In this document: positions 1 to 11,307 of the stretch, piece after piece
Numbering within the stretch: position 1 is the stretch's first letter
Layout: each line of letters opens with the position of its first letter
Origin: Deuterostichococcus epilithicus
Taxonomy: Eukaryota; Chlorophyta; Trebouxiophyceae; Prasiolales; Stichococcaceae
Direction: 5' to 3'
Assembly (NCBI GenBank): GCA_033439295.1
Contig: JAVTLE010000008.1
Span: 2,790,001 to 2,854,000 of the forward strand
Length of the DNA stretch: 64,000 nt
The notes under the pieces: generated by a model
Database searches by the model: none
Seen by the model: the letters and a program-made list of their open reading frames with translations, nothing else
Told to the model about the DNA's origin: nothing
Made by a program: the position numbers and the translations under genes

Positions 1-186
1 GTTGGTGACCACATGCCACACCGGGTGTTGTGACGCTGTGACAGTCTTTGAAAACTGCGAGCACGTCCTCGACCACTGCAGCAATGCCGACACCTGCTCG
101 CAGGCTCGCAGCTGCAGTACTGTGCCGGGAGCAGATATGCAGCGGCACCAGCAGCAGCGGCCGCCCTTTCTAGGGCACATCGCAGC

Positions 187-1296
187 ATGCAGCACGCTGG
201 CAAGCAGCGCGGCGCAGCAGCGGCGAGCAGCGCCGCAACCAACAGCTCAGAAGATGGTGAAGGCGGCGGCAGCAGCATAGCAGCGCAGCCCGGCTGGGAG
301 CCCGCCTGCGCCGAAGTGCTCGTGCGGGAGCTGGGCGTTTGCAGAGTGGAGGCCGCCACCTGGCTCGTCAAAGCCGCTGAGACTCGCAAGCGCAAGGCGG
401 TAGCTGCCAAGCAGCTTCCAGACGCCGGCGCGCTGCAGCCACCGGCCCTCATCAGCGCGGTGCAGGTGCAGCAGCTGGTCGACCGCCTGCGCAGCGACTT
501 CGGCATGCCAGCGGGCGCGGCGGCCGCTATGCTGCGCAGGTGGCCGCGCCTGTTGGCGAGGGAGCCCTGTTCGGCTACCAGCGCCGCCGGTTTCCTGCTG
601 AAGGAGCTTCGCCTGCCTCCCGGCAGAGCCACAACCCTGCTGCGCCAGTGGCCTGGGCTGCTGAGCATGGACGTGGCGGTCCTGCGTCAACGCCGGGACG
701 AATGGCAGCACAGCCTGGGCCTCGCTGACGTGCAGCTGGCGCGCATGCTTGTAAAGCAGCCGGGGCTGTTGACGCGCACAGCAGCCGGCATCAAGCAGTG
801 GGCTGCGGTGCTGCTGGAGTGGTGCCGCGGCCACGGCTGGACGCCAGAGGACATTGCCGAGATGGTGTCCTCACAGCCGCGTATCTTGACGAGCAGCAAC
901 ACGGCGCTGCAGACAAACTTTGGTCGGCTGATGACGGCGTGCAGCCTGACCCAGCAGCAAGCCGCTGCCCTGTGCCGCAGCCAGCCGCAACTGCTGGCCA
1001 TCAACCTGAAGACACCCACCAGGCTGCGCAAGCTGGACTTCCTGCAAACAGTCATCAGGCGGCCGGTTGCAGTCCTCGCGCAGTCTTCGCCGTACATCAC
1101 GTGCTCGCTGCGGGACCGCATCGCGCCGCGCACCTACTTCATGCGGGCGCGGGGCAGGGCGCTGAGCCCGAGCCTGGCCTACCTGGGGTATGTGCAGCCC
1201 AGATTCTGCAAAGCGTGCGGCTGCACGGAGGCAGAGTATGAGCAGTGGGTGGCGGCTTGGCGACTGACGCCGGAAGGACGGGAATGGGGAGTCTGA
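187..1296 (+). CDS. mTERF-family organelle nucleic-acid-binding protein, copy A
   Basis: The 369-residue single-exon reading frame contains about five consecutive repeats of roughly 35 residues, each ending in the mTERF signature of two helices and a Pro-containing turn (RRWPRLLAREP, RQWPGLLSMD, VKQPGLLTR, SSQPRILTSS, RSQPQLLAIN) between about residues 100 and 275. mTERF proteins bind organelle DNA or RNA and act in transcription termination, rRNA maturation or RNA processing in plastids and mitochondria. The C-terminus has a Cys-rich stretch (CKACGC) and ends LTPEGREWGV. The ATG at 187 is the first in frame, but the frame is open from 55 and a possible splice acceptor (CTGCAG) ends at 117, so an upstream exon with a transit peptide may lie outside or at the very start of the window. 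It is the full-length sister of the copy at 2.8-4.2 kb. Family assignment is firm; organelle and target are unknown. Confidence 0.85.
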   Translation: MQHAGKQRGAAAASSAATNSSEDGEGGGSSIAAQPGWEPACAEVLVRELGVCRVEAATWLVKAAETRKRKAVAAKQLPDAGALQPPALISAVQVQQLVDRLRSDFGMPAGAAAAMLRRWPRLLAREPCSATSAAGFLLKELRLPPGRATTLLRQWPGLLSMDVAVLRQRRDEWQHSLGLADVQLARMLVKQPGLLTRTAAGIKQWAAVLLEWCRGHGWTPEDIAEMVSSQPRILTSSNTALQTNFGRLMTACSLTQQQAAALCRSQPQLLAINLKTPTRLRKLDFLQTVIRRPVAVLAQSSPYITCSLRDRIAPRTYFMRARGRALSPSLAYLGYVQPRFCKACGCTEAEYEQWVAAWRLTPEGREWGV

Positions 1297-2830
1297 GCAC
1301 CGGCGGCGGCATCCGTGTGACGACAGCTCCAAGGTGTGTGAGCGTGACAATTCAACACGTAGACTTATGTCCGCTGGGGCTGAGCCAACCAGGCAAGCAC
1401 ACGTGCCTACCAGTGCAGCCGCCAAGTTAGGCTCCGATACGGCTGGTTGATAGCCTCGCCTGATGAGCTGCGCGCTCCTCGCATTGGAGGTTCCATCTAT
1501 GGGCGCGATGCACACGCACTTGCGGCTTGCACTGAGGAGGTCACGCCTGGTCTCGGACAAGACGGTTTCATGGTATTGGCGGCGCAAGCACCAGCGCCTG
1601 CATCTCTGCATCAGCCGGAAGGCGCCCGAGCGTCTGCCTTGGCTCCCAGGCATGAAGATCTGTCATGCTGGAACCTGCTGCCGCTCCTGCCGCGCAGGTG
1701 GCCGCCACTGCGTGATAAAAATTGCCGCTCCCGTGGTGGCTGCGATGCAGCACCTGTGCTGGCCGGCTGCACACCGCTTCACGACGCATCTCGGTGAGCC
1801 TCGCCATTGCACTGCATGTCGGCAGCCACAGGAGCGTGGCCTCCATCCCTGAACCGGCAGCCCAAGGACGCCAGCAATGCGCTTTGTGGCTGTGTGTGCT
1901 GCCAGGAGCTTTGCGCGTGGTGAGCATTCGGTATATTCTGACTGCATCATCGGGCCTCTTGCTACTGGGGCACCGATGCGACCTTGTGTCCTCCCTGCTT
2001 CACCTCGATGCCTAGGTGATGTCAGGTGCTCGCTGCTGTTCTACACGCAGGACCGCCAGTACGACAGGAGCCTGGGCTCGTGCACCGGCCTGTGACACAC
2101 CGGCTTCAGTTGCAGCAGCGCGGCGCGGCCAGCTGCTGCCGCCTGCGGCTGCGCTCCCCGCCGCCGCTGGATGACATTGACAGCTTACCCCTGACAGACT
2201 GGCTGCGGCAGTGTGTCGCGTTCATTACAGTGTTGGCGTTGGAATGGAGGCTGGCTGAACTGTACGAACCCTCGTCAGCATGCAGCGATTCACGATACAT
2301 AAATCAAGGCCTGAAAAGGGCGGCGGCACCTGACTGTGCACCAGGAGGCGGTGACCTTCAAATGCGTTGACCGCATGGGCAACATGTCTCTTAAGGCTGG
2401 CAGCTGGAGTTGAATATTCACTAAGCTGTCAGCCTGCCCTCTCTTGAGCTAGCGAGAGGGGAGCCCGCATTCGTCACCTCTCACTCGGTTAGCTGCCACC
2501 TCACTCGTTGGCACCCTTCTATCTGCCTCTGCGCTCCCCCCGTGTCGTTGGGCAGGGGCGCTGACGAATCCAGGACCGCGACTGCGCTCGCCGCTCGGCG
2601 CATAGCCGGCAAACTCTCCATATTGCACACCAAGGCTCTCTGGCTGTCGACCAGAGCTGGACCTCGCATCTGGGCATCTCGATTGTGCAAGTCACATGAT
2701 TAGCAGCAGCCGGCACATTTGAACCCTTGCAGCTCGGATCATCGGATTGTGAGGCATTCTCGTAAGCACATCAGCGGTTCAGTGAGCTCCAGTGAGCTGC
2801 TCAGCTATAGCACCGTCTGCAGTGGCAGCC
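1297..2830. other. Spacer between the two mTERF-like genes, no gene seen
   Basis: No reading frame here shows family motifs or convincing splice-linked coding character. It should contain the 3' untranslated region of copy A and the promoter of copy B. Confidence 0.5.
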
Positions 2831-4150
2831 ATGCTCGGGCGTCGACCTGCCTCCCTGGCCAACTGCGGCAGCCACCAGCAGGGGCAGGCGTCACTGCTGT
2901 CACCGCACCGGCGTGCGTTAGTTCTTCAGTGCAGCTGCGCCACGGTCGACAGGCTGCCGTCGTGCCGCTCGCAGGCCTGGCGCGCCCGCCGCCCTGCAAC
3001 AGGTCAGTGACCCGCATGGCAGGACTTTTGCACATGGTGGCGATGCAGCAGCTGTCATGTATTAAAGCAGCGGTCGCTGGTTCCTGCAGGCACGCGGCAG
3101 AGGTCGTCCAGTGGGGGCAACAAACGAGCGGTGGCTGTCAGGGGTTTCCCCATGCCCAGCAGCCCTCCCCTGCCGGGCAGGCGGCTCGCCACCGCAGTAG
3201 CAGGCAGCGCGGCAGGCAGCAACTGTAAAGCGGACAAAGGTGGCGGCAGCAGCAAGGCAGCACAACCCGGCTGGAAGGGCGATTCCGCTGAAATGCTCGT
3301 GCGGGAGCTGGACATCAGCAGAGCCGAGGCCGCCGTCTGGCTTGTCAAAGCCGCCGAGGCTTTCAGGCGCAGGGCGGCAGCCGCCAAGCAGCTTCCAAGC
3401 GCCGGCGCGCCGCAGCCACTATTGGCCATCAGCGCGGTGCAGGTGCAGCAGCTGGTCGACCTCCTTAGCAGCGATTTCGGCATGTCAGCGGGCGCGGCGG
3501 TCGCCATGCTGTGCAAGTGGCCGCGCCTGTTGGCGAGCAACAGTGCCTTGGCTACAAGCGCTGCCCAATTTCTGCTTAAGGAGTTGCGCCTGCCTCCCGG
3601 CAAAGCCACAACCCTGCTGCGCGCTTGGCCTGGGGTGCTGAGCATGGAGGTGGCGGTCCTTCGGCAACGGCGGGATGCGCTGCAGAACAGCCTGGGCCTG
3701 AGTGCCGTCCAGCTGGCGAAGGCGGTCCGTCGTGAGCCGGCGCTGCTGACGCTCACGGCCAGCGGCATCGAGCAGCGTGCGTCAGCGCTGCTGGAATGGT
3801 GCCGCAAACTCGGCTGGACGCCAATGGGCGTCGCCAAGATGGTGTCCCGACAGCCGAACATCCTGTCAAGCAAGGTCACGACACTGCAGACCAACTTTGA
3901 CCAGCTGGTGACGGCGTGCAGCCTGACCCAGCCGCAGGCCGCTGCCATGTGCCGCAACCAGCCGACCCTGATGGCCGTCAACATGACGACACCCAAGAAG
4001 CTGGTCTTTTGGCAGACAGTGTTCGGGCGGCCGCTGGCAGATCTTGCGCAGTCTCCACTGTACATCGCCAGTTCGCTGCAGCACACCATTGCGCCGCGCA
4101 TCTACTTCATGCGTGCGCGCAGCAGGCAGCCCAGCCTGACGTTGAGCTAA
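2831..4150 (+). CDS. mTERF-family protein, copy B (two exons, C-terminally truncated)
   Basis: A tandem paralogue of the gene at 187-1296. I infer exon 1 at 2831-3002, starting MLGRRPASLANCG and rich in Arg, Ser and Ala as expected for an organelle transit peptide. A GT-AG intron spans 3003-3089 (donor CAG/GTCAGT, acceptor CTGCAG), and exon 2 spans 3090-4150; the phase-1 join keeps the frame open. If the intron is not used, the first in-frame ATG of exon 2 is at 3152. Five mTERF repeats match copy A one for one (CKWPRLLASN, RAWPGVLSME, RREPALLTLT, SRQPNILSSK, RNQPTLMAVN). The frame stops at TAA 4148-4150. However, the same frame continues without another stop to TGA 4262-4264 and encodes the exact counterpart of copy A's Cys-rich tail. 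The stop therefore removes about 37 conserved C-terminal residues. The repeats themselves are intact, so the product may still bind nucleic acid. Confidence 0.82.
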
Positions 4151-4264
4151 CTGCGTGAGGGGCAGCTCGACTTTTGCGCGGCGTGCGGCTGCACGGAGGC
4201 GGAGTATGCAGAGTGGTTGGCGGCATGGCGGCAGACGCCGGAGGGGCAGCAGTGGGGCAGCTGA
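4151..4264 (+). other. Untranslated remnant of mTERF copy B C-terminus
   Basis: In frame after the stop of copy B. It reads LREGQLDFCAACGCT and ends QTPEGQQWGS before TGA, matching the tail of copy A (VQPRFCKACGCT, LTPEGREWGV). It is either dead sequence after a recent stop mutation or is used through splicing or readthrough that cannot be seen here. Confidence 0.7.
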
Positions 4265-4276
4265 GCGACACCAGCT

Positions 4277-4341
4277 GCGGCAGCGGCAGTGCCGGCAGCG
4301 GCGGCGGCGTCAGCGGCAGCGGCAGCGGCGGCGCTGGGCGT
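4277..4341 (+). repeat. GGCAGC/GGCGGC hexanucleotide-type microsatellite
   Basis: Imperfect tandem GGCAGC and GGCGGC units directly after the mTERF copy B tail; likely 3' untranslated. Confidence 0.7.
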
Positions 4342-5700
4342 CCTGCAGGCGCTGCCATCATCTGGAGATGCCGTCACCCTCCGTGAGTAGGTGGGCACAT
4401 CAACATGTCAGCATGACAGCCCTTGTGATCGGCACACGTCCATTACGGTTCTCGTGTGCGACGCTGCCACTGCTTTGACAGTCGCGCATGCTGAAACTGC
4501 AGACGAACGAGGGCCGGCGCCCCGCCGGTCGAGTGGCTCTGGCGCCTGTGAAGAACGGCTAGATGGCTGGCGCTACACAGCGCAGCAGCCGGTGCCCCGC
4601 AGCTCTGAGGTCCCTCTGGATGCCCCTGGGGAGCTGCACTGGTCCTGCCGCTGGAGTGACACATCCCACACTGCTCGGTGAGGCTGGATGCCCTCATCGA
4701 GGTCCGAGCACTCCTGCAACAGCTGTGCCGCACCCAGGGAGCTGCAGGCAGCCGCCTCTCTGACAGCACAGCGTCTCCAGCGGTGGATCCCTGCTGCCTT
4801 CCCGCTTGTGCTCCTAGCAAGGCGCACGATTTGCTCGCAAAAATGAGTTGCGCCGCTGCGGCGCTGCAACTTTCCATGCCAGTGCGCCTACCGTGCAGCT
4901 TGGCGTCAGGGTTCGGGTGCAGGGGTTAGAAATTTCGATGCCCCTGAAACATCGAGCATCCTTGCAGACATACAGACAGCATCTGGGGCTGACGCCAGAA
5001 GGCTGCAGCCGCTCCATGTGGGCGCAATACTGCTGTTGATGTTCCTGCAGATCCGAGCAGCTGCCTTTTCACAAGCGCATTTTGTCTTGTGCAGGCGGCC
5101 AGCGCCCAGCTGAAGGCGCGGCAGGGGGCGCATCGCGCGCTGTCGTCGTGCAGCAAGCCCTTTTGGCGCCTCGCTGACGGCGTCAGGCGCCAACTTGCCT
5201 GCAGTCGACCACAGACGCATGACACTTTGCAAGTCGCAGCTAGCTGCTGCGGCTTGCAGCGTCTGCTGGAATCTCGGCAATCTGACATGCGGTCGCAAGG
5301 CTTTCGGCCGCCTGGGTAGCCAGCGCACTGGCGACGATGCTCCAGACATGCTGATAGCGGCTGCTGGGAGGCATAACTTTGTGGAAGCTGCAACCCCACT
5401 TGCCGCTCAAGCTGTTTTTGTGTCCTTGGCCGCGGAGTACCTAGACTATACGTGCAAAGTGTGAACGCGCTGTGCCACCGTATGCGCAACTGTTGGCTTG
5501 GACGGGCAGGTAGATAATCGAGGGCTGCTTCCAGCAGCACCGTCATCTATCAAGCATCGTGCACTGGAAGCAGTCTAAATGTGCACGTTACTCATGTCCG
5601 CATGTACAGTTGACGGCGGTCGATGACAATTAGTGTGCTCGCACGCCGGTCTTGCGGTCATTCAGCCGTGCACCACGGAGTCATGGCTGGAGCCATGAAG
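4342..5700. other. Spacer, no supported gene
   Basis: Long frames exist on both strands because of high GC. None shows recognisable motifs or a consistent exon chain, so I annotate nothing here apart from possible 5' exons of the next gene. Confidence 0.4.
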
Positions 5701-5732
5701 CAGACGGAACTTTTCGCAGCATTGGTGCTGTG

Positions 5733-8700
5733 ATGGGCAGCTCAGCTCCGAAGTTGCATGATCAGGTGGTGAAATTCGCTGAAGCCATCTCAGGTGATCT
5801 CCCAGCATTGGATACAGCTCGTTATGTACTGCCTCAATGAGAATGCATCCCGTTCATCTCGGCCCGCTGTTTCCGAGGTCGTTCCTGCAAATTCTGATCC
5901 GCTGCTCCGAGGTTAGATGTGCATCTGCGCCGCCATGGGCTGAGCTTGGAGCAGTGCTACGACCCAGAGGGTTTTGCTGGAAAGGTTTTAGTGGCTTACT
6001 ATCTCGTCTGCGGCGCAGCTTGGCAGCATCGATGCAGCATGAGCCCCGCAGCAGCAGCTACGGAGGAGCAGCATCGCCAAATGGCATCTGTTGTGTTGCG
6101 GTGCAGCCATTCCTGAGGAGGAGGACCGGAGGACCGCAGCACTGGAGACCGTGCGAGCTGCCGTGGCGAGTGTATTTCCGCAATTGGCGCCCGGCGGCGG
6201 CAACGGCAGCAGCGTCAATGGAGGCGGTCGCGCGAACGGTTGTGGCGGCCGCGGCCGCGGCCCCACTGTGGGCGGCGCCGGCAGTAGCGGCGGCGCGGCA
6301 CAGCCTGGGGAACAGCGGCCCAGGACAGTGCAGGTTTGGTGTTCGTGATGATGGCTCGAGAGCGTGTCACGATCGTGCTTCGCTCATCTGCAATCGCTAT
6401 TCCAGCAGGGATTGGTCCAATTCCCACCACATGTGCAGTTGACTTTGATCGGCCTGATAGGTCAAAGTTTACCTTACAAAAATGCCACTACTAGATGCCT
6501 CGAGCACACTCGCAGTGCGCATGTCGGAAGTAGTTCGATGTGCGGCCTGCCAGTATATTGCACCTGGTCCGTGGCTGCAAGCATGTCCCATTGCATGCAA
6601 TGGCCCAACAACAGGACTGCTCGAGTACAAGTGCAGAGGCTTTCCTGCTACATTTCAGTGGTTGAAGCTGAGACGTCTATTGCAGCAGGTTGCTGTGTGG
6701 TCTTCGGCAATCGAAAGCCCAATTGGCTGAAAGTGAGCTCCGCAGCTGGGAGCACATCTCAGTCACTCAGACAGCGGCGCATGAGCTGACTGAATGTGCC
6801 TGTACGACCGCAGCAACTGCCTTCCTGCAGGCTCGCCCATCCTGCGCTTGCGCGTGCCGCTGGATGCTGCTGCGGCATACATCGAACACGCTGGATCGCC
6901 AGCCATGGGCTGCCTGCCTGCAGGCCCACTTAGTCGGCGGCTGCGCCTGCGGCCTGGCGGCTCACGACTCGACCATGGACGTCGCGGTGACTGGCCTGGC
7001 GCAGCCCGACGACCCGCGCTGCTGCGGTAGGGCAATCACACTGCACCGGCCAAGCCCCTCATTGGCGGCACCCAGCGGATGGAGAACCATGTTCTGTCAG
7101 CAGAGCTCTGACCAGTCTATCTGCCGGCCTCGCACCCCCAGCGACCGCCGCTGCTGCAGTAGCTACCCTATAAGGGCAGGGCACCTCACTACAGCGACAG
7201 AGCTCCTTCCCTGGCCCCCAGTGGAGCACTGCGTTACCTGAGCACTGCTAATGCGCTGCGGCAGAGGCTTTGACCCACCCATCTGCCGGCCTGGCGCAGT
7301 CCGGCGACCTGCGCTGCTGTGTGGGCGCCACAAACTGGTGGCCCGCCCGCTGTGAACCGTTGCATGGCAGTCTTACCCCCAGTTCCTTGAAGATGACTGC
7401 CGGATGATCGTTGGAGATAATTGGCGAAAATCATCCGCCAGCGGGTGAGCCTGCTGGTGATGTCACAGCTGGCTCGGTGGTCATAACTGGGTGGCCGGCA
7501 GCTTGTGCACCCCCCACCCCCTCCCCCCGGCCCTGGGTCCTGCCGAAGCGCAGATGGGCTTTTATGGTGTAACAGCCAGCAGCACCTGCGGTGTCACAGC
7601 ATGCTGCGCAGCTACACGACTCCTCCCGGTGTAAAATTCCCCATGTCCGTCGAGCAGCCTCTGGCACTTGCCGGCGACAGTTCTGACCAGGACGGCCCAG
7701 AGTGCAGCTGTCCGCCTGCATCCCACAGAACATACGCAGCGAGGGACATCTTCTGTCTGCATGCCGCAGGCTACACTGAGGCGACCAAGTCGAGGGTGAA
7801 CCGCCACCTCGCGGCGATTCGCGGCGCGCTGCAGGCGGCAGGGGCGTTGCGGAGCGCAGAGCACGTCCGGCGGGCGCGCATGCCCGTTTTGAAGGTTACA
7901 AACTCGTAGAACTGGCAGCTTGGACTTGAACAGAACAAATATGTAGGCTGGTATGCTCTGCCGGTTCGTTTCACTGGGTGATGAGTGCGTGGCGGCGGTC
8001 CGGTGGTGCAGCGGCAGCAATGACAACTGCAGCAACAGCGGCGGCAGCATCGCCGACAGCAGCAGCAGCAGCATCAGCGACAGCGACAGCGGCAGCGGCA
8101 GCAGCAGGCTGCGGCGACATCTCTCCTGACTGTGCCACTGCGGCGCATGCCCGAACAATCTCCTCATCATCTCATCTGTGCTTGAAACCTTTTTGCTGGC
8201 GTTGCAGTGCGTGCTGGAAGGCGGGCAGGCGGTGGAGCTATTCATCTCGGACCACAGCGGCATGCGCACGTTAGCGTGGCTGGCAGCGAAGGTAGGGCAT
8301 GCCTTTATCTCTAACACTTATTTTGCCTGCTGCTGGGGCTGCTGGACCCTTCAACATCGCGACTCTTGGAGGTAGCCCCTGAGGTCCGGTTGCAGCACTG
8401 CCGTTGCATCCGAAGCTCGAATCGGCCTTCGATGGCCTGGCTGCAGTCACGCCGCTCCAATACCGCCGCAATTGCGCGGCTTCGAGTCACATGAGGAGGC
8501 GACAGTCGGTGTCACATGCTGCCTGATTGGACTGCCACAGCCGCTGGGAGAGCGAGCCCGCTGCCGTGCAAGCCTACAGCCGAGACCACTCCCGCAGCAG
8601 CCCAAAGATACAGCAGGAAATAGGCCGGGCGTCAAAGTGACATGCTGCCCTGATCTCATGATACAGGTGGCACAATACCCGGCGCTGCCGCCGCTGGTGC

Positions 8701-11307
8701 TGGTGCTCAGGTACCTGCTGCAGGATGCGGGGTGGGGCGGGCACCACAGCGGCCTCGGCGGCTTCCTGCTGGCCAACATGGCCGCCGCCAGCCTGCAGGA
8801 AGACGAGAAGGTGCGACACTCACCAATCGTTGCATCGATGGATTGTCAAACTGAATCCACCAGTGTGGGTGGGCAGTCTCTCGGCAGCCGAGGCACTCAC
8901 TCCGCTCGCAGATTGATTGTGTTTGGTGCTCTGCCACTGTTTGCGCAAGTGCGCCGCCGCACCTGAACACTCGAATGACGTGCAAGGCGCAGGAGCAAAG
9001 GAATGCCGCGGTGGACTGCGGCGCGGCGCTGATCGCCTTCCTGGAGCGGTTTGCAGCCTTCGACCTGCGGGGTCAGGCCGTGGCGGCCGGACGCGGCGGC
9101 ATCATGCGGAAGGCGAGCTGCTTCTATCAAGAGGATGTTTTGACAGATAGCTATTGGGAAGCCACGGTTATTCTTACCGATGTCACATTTGCCGAGCATC
9201 CTGCTTGAGTGCGCCTGCACCTCTGCAGGCTGCTCGACCACGCACCGCGCCAGCTGCTCCGGGTTGAGGGTTTGGGGTTGCAATGTCGGCACCGCGGGCC
9301 AATTTGGTGTCCGAGAGGGACTGAGAGGACTGGGCATGCTTGGTGCTGGAGCACCACCGCATCAGCAGCGACGCCGCCGGTCGGCCTGCTATCGGAGCCT
9401 CGCCATGCGTGCAGCAGCGGGCGCATGCCTCAGCGGCGACGTGCTGCCGGCCCCAGTTTAGACCGTCTGACGGGTGACTGAGGAGAACATCATAGAGAGA
9501 AGTTTCAAAACCACACCGAGTCCGGTCACAGGCTGACGTCCCGGCAATGGCGCCGGTCTTCGCCCATACTGCGCGCTCCGCGGGGAGCGCGGCTGTGCCT
9601 GCGGATTCGCCAGGCCGCCTGTGTGTGGAGGACCCCATCAGCGGCAGGCGGGCAGCCGAGCCCTCATTGCCCATTGCACTGGACGATGCCGCGGCAGGCA
9701 GTACCGCAATACCACATGTCCACACCTGCTGCTGTCCCTGGAGACTGAGAAAGTTTGCCCAACAAGACAGCACCCAGACTGCAGGACAGCTCTGCTCATC
9801 GGGCTGCTGTCTGCAAGGCTTGCTGACACGCCAGGCGGCGCCACCGCACGCCGCCTGGCGGCCCGCTGCGGGCGAGCCGCCAAGTGAGGGCGAGCTGTGT
9901 TGCACTACAGTGTCGCACCTGTCGTGAAACTTACCCTCCATCGCGGTCCAGGGACATCGGCGGCAGCGCAACGCAGGCGTCGGAGATGCTGGCCCTCTTC
10001 CGCATGGCCGCAACAGACCTTGCGGCCGCGATTGCCATCGGCCGTGCCAGGCCACTGGACGTGCTGTTCGACACCGACGAGGCGCTGCGCCGCAACATGA
10101 TGACAGATACCATCGCGGCGCGCTTCTGTTGTGGGGGGCGGAGCATAATGTGGGGCGGAGCATACTGTGATCATGTTGTTGCGCTGCAGACATTGTGTGG
10201 TGTGGCTGCAGCAGACAGGCTGATGCGGCGCAGCCCCGCGGCCTGTGCGATGGCCAGACGCTGTTCAAGTGGATCGGAAACAAACGCGGTGGAGATCCCC
10301 ACCAGCGACCCTGGCAACCTACTGCCTTGCAGGCGCCGCAGTCGGACGGCACAGCACTGGCAGTTGTGGGCGGGGAGCGGCAGCAGCGGGACGGCCTGGC
10401 ATCCAACGAGCGGCAGCCGAACCCACCGCCACCGGCATTGCAGCCAGGCCTTGGCTACAGGTCTGGCGGCGCCGTCCAGCCTCCGTCGGCTTCAGCCTCG
10501 GGCGCCGCATCGCAGCCGCGGCAGCATCGGCAGTCACATGCCGGTCCGGCATATGACGAGCAGGTGCGCAAGCAAGTTCCTGAAGTGTCCTTGCTTGGTC
10601 AGCAGTAGCGGCATCACACACGTGCGCCTGCTGTAGCAGTGACCTCGAATGCGCCGACTCTCTGACTCACCTCCCTAGCTCCCCTCCCACCAATGCACCA
10701 AGTGGAATCCACATGCAAGTCTGGAATCTGCTGGTTCGATGTGCAGTGCAGCAGCACTCAGTGCAGCAGCACTCCGTCATGCAGCAAATGCGAGACGTTG
10801 AGCCTGCCGCCCGAGTCGAGATGATGGTTCACTGGTCGTGGCCCCTCATTCTGCTTCATCTTGTTTCAAAAGGCGCAGCAGATCCAGCGTGGCTGGGACG
10901 GGCTGGCCTACGTAGGACGCCAGCCGCCGCCATACTACGTGTTTGCTTCAGGGATGACAGCCGCTGCCGCTGGCCCGCCCCCACCTTCATCATCGGCAAC
11001 AACAAGACCCCAGTCAAACGTCGAATGTTGCAGCGCCAGCGGCAGCGGTGGCGCAGGAGCAAGCATGGTGCCGGCTGTGGTCGGCTCTGGCGGCGGCGGT
11101 GGCGGCAGTGGCTCTGGCGGCTGCAGGGGTATCGCCGTTGCGGACGTCTTGTCATGTGGCCGGGACAGCGGCTTTGCAGCCGCTGCCACAATTGCCGCGC
11201 TCGCACCACGCCCCGTCATCAGCGGCTCAGACACGAGCTACTGCTGTGGCCGTCGCCCCCCGGGTCCGCCGCCGGGCACGCCGCCACTGCTGCGTCAACA
11301 GCGCTGA
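5733..11307 (+). CDS. TRF4/PAPD5-like non-canonical poly(A) polymerase with degenerate active site
   Basis: Multi-exon gene of the TRAMP-type nucleotidyltransferase family, which adds short A tails to nuclear RNAs for exosome decay. Well-supported exons: 5733-5793 (ends in the helix KLHDQVVKFAEAIS), 6107-6333 (PEEEDRRTAALETV, then a Gly-rich insert), 6924-7026 (nucleotidyltransferase motif), 7770-7894 (ARMPVLK), 8208-8291, 8667-8810 (YPALPPLVLVLRYLLQ), 8994 to about 9130, a segment ending at 9647 (RLCVEDPISG), and 9953 to about 10130 (DIGGSATQASEM). Phases join cleanly at most junctions. A Gln/Pro/Gly-rich tail follows at about 10.33-10.61 and 10.86-11.31 kb. In the GS..TG(L)..(S)D.D motif the sequence reads GGCACGLAAHDSTMD, so the first Asp is Thr. 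The later catalytic Asp aligns with Glu (VELFISDHSG). The PAP-associated domain is well kept. True start, C-terminal exon borders and the join before 6924 are uncertain; 9647/9953 fits a GC-AG intron. It may be a non-catalytic paralogue. Confidence 0.8.
7124..7323 (+). repeat. Two diverged intronic copies of the preceding exon edge
   Basis: The exon end plus donor at 6993-7027 is echoed at 7288-7322 with about 30 of 35 positions identical, and more weakly at about 7124-7157. Both copies share a CTGCCGGCCT lead-in. They lie inside the large intron of the TRF4-like gene. Confidence 0.65.
8010..8107 (+). repeat. GCAGCA/GCGGCA-type microsatellite in intron
   Basis: Imperfect trinucleotide and hexanucleotide GCA/GCG/ACA units within the intron between exons ending 7894 and starting 8208. 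Confidence 0.7.

Noticed and set aside
4926-5546. 206-codon minus-strand reading frame
   Set aside because: Composition and lack of motifs or splice links match chance open frames in GC-rich DNA.
6334-6923. Alternative join giving VQVFGG before the nucleotidyltransferase motif
   Set aside because: It would give a perfect family match but needs a GG donor; kept as uncertain rather than annotated.
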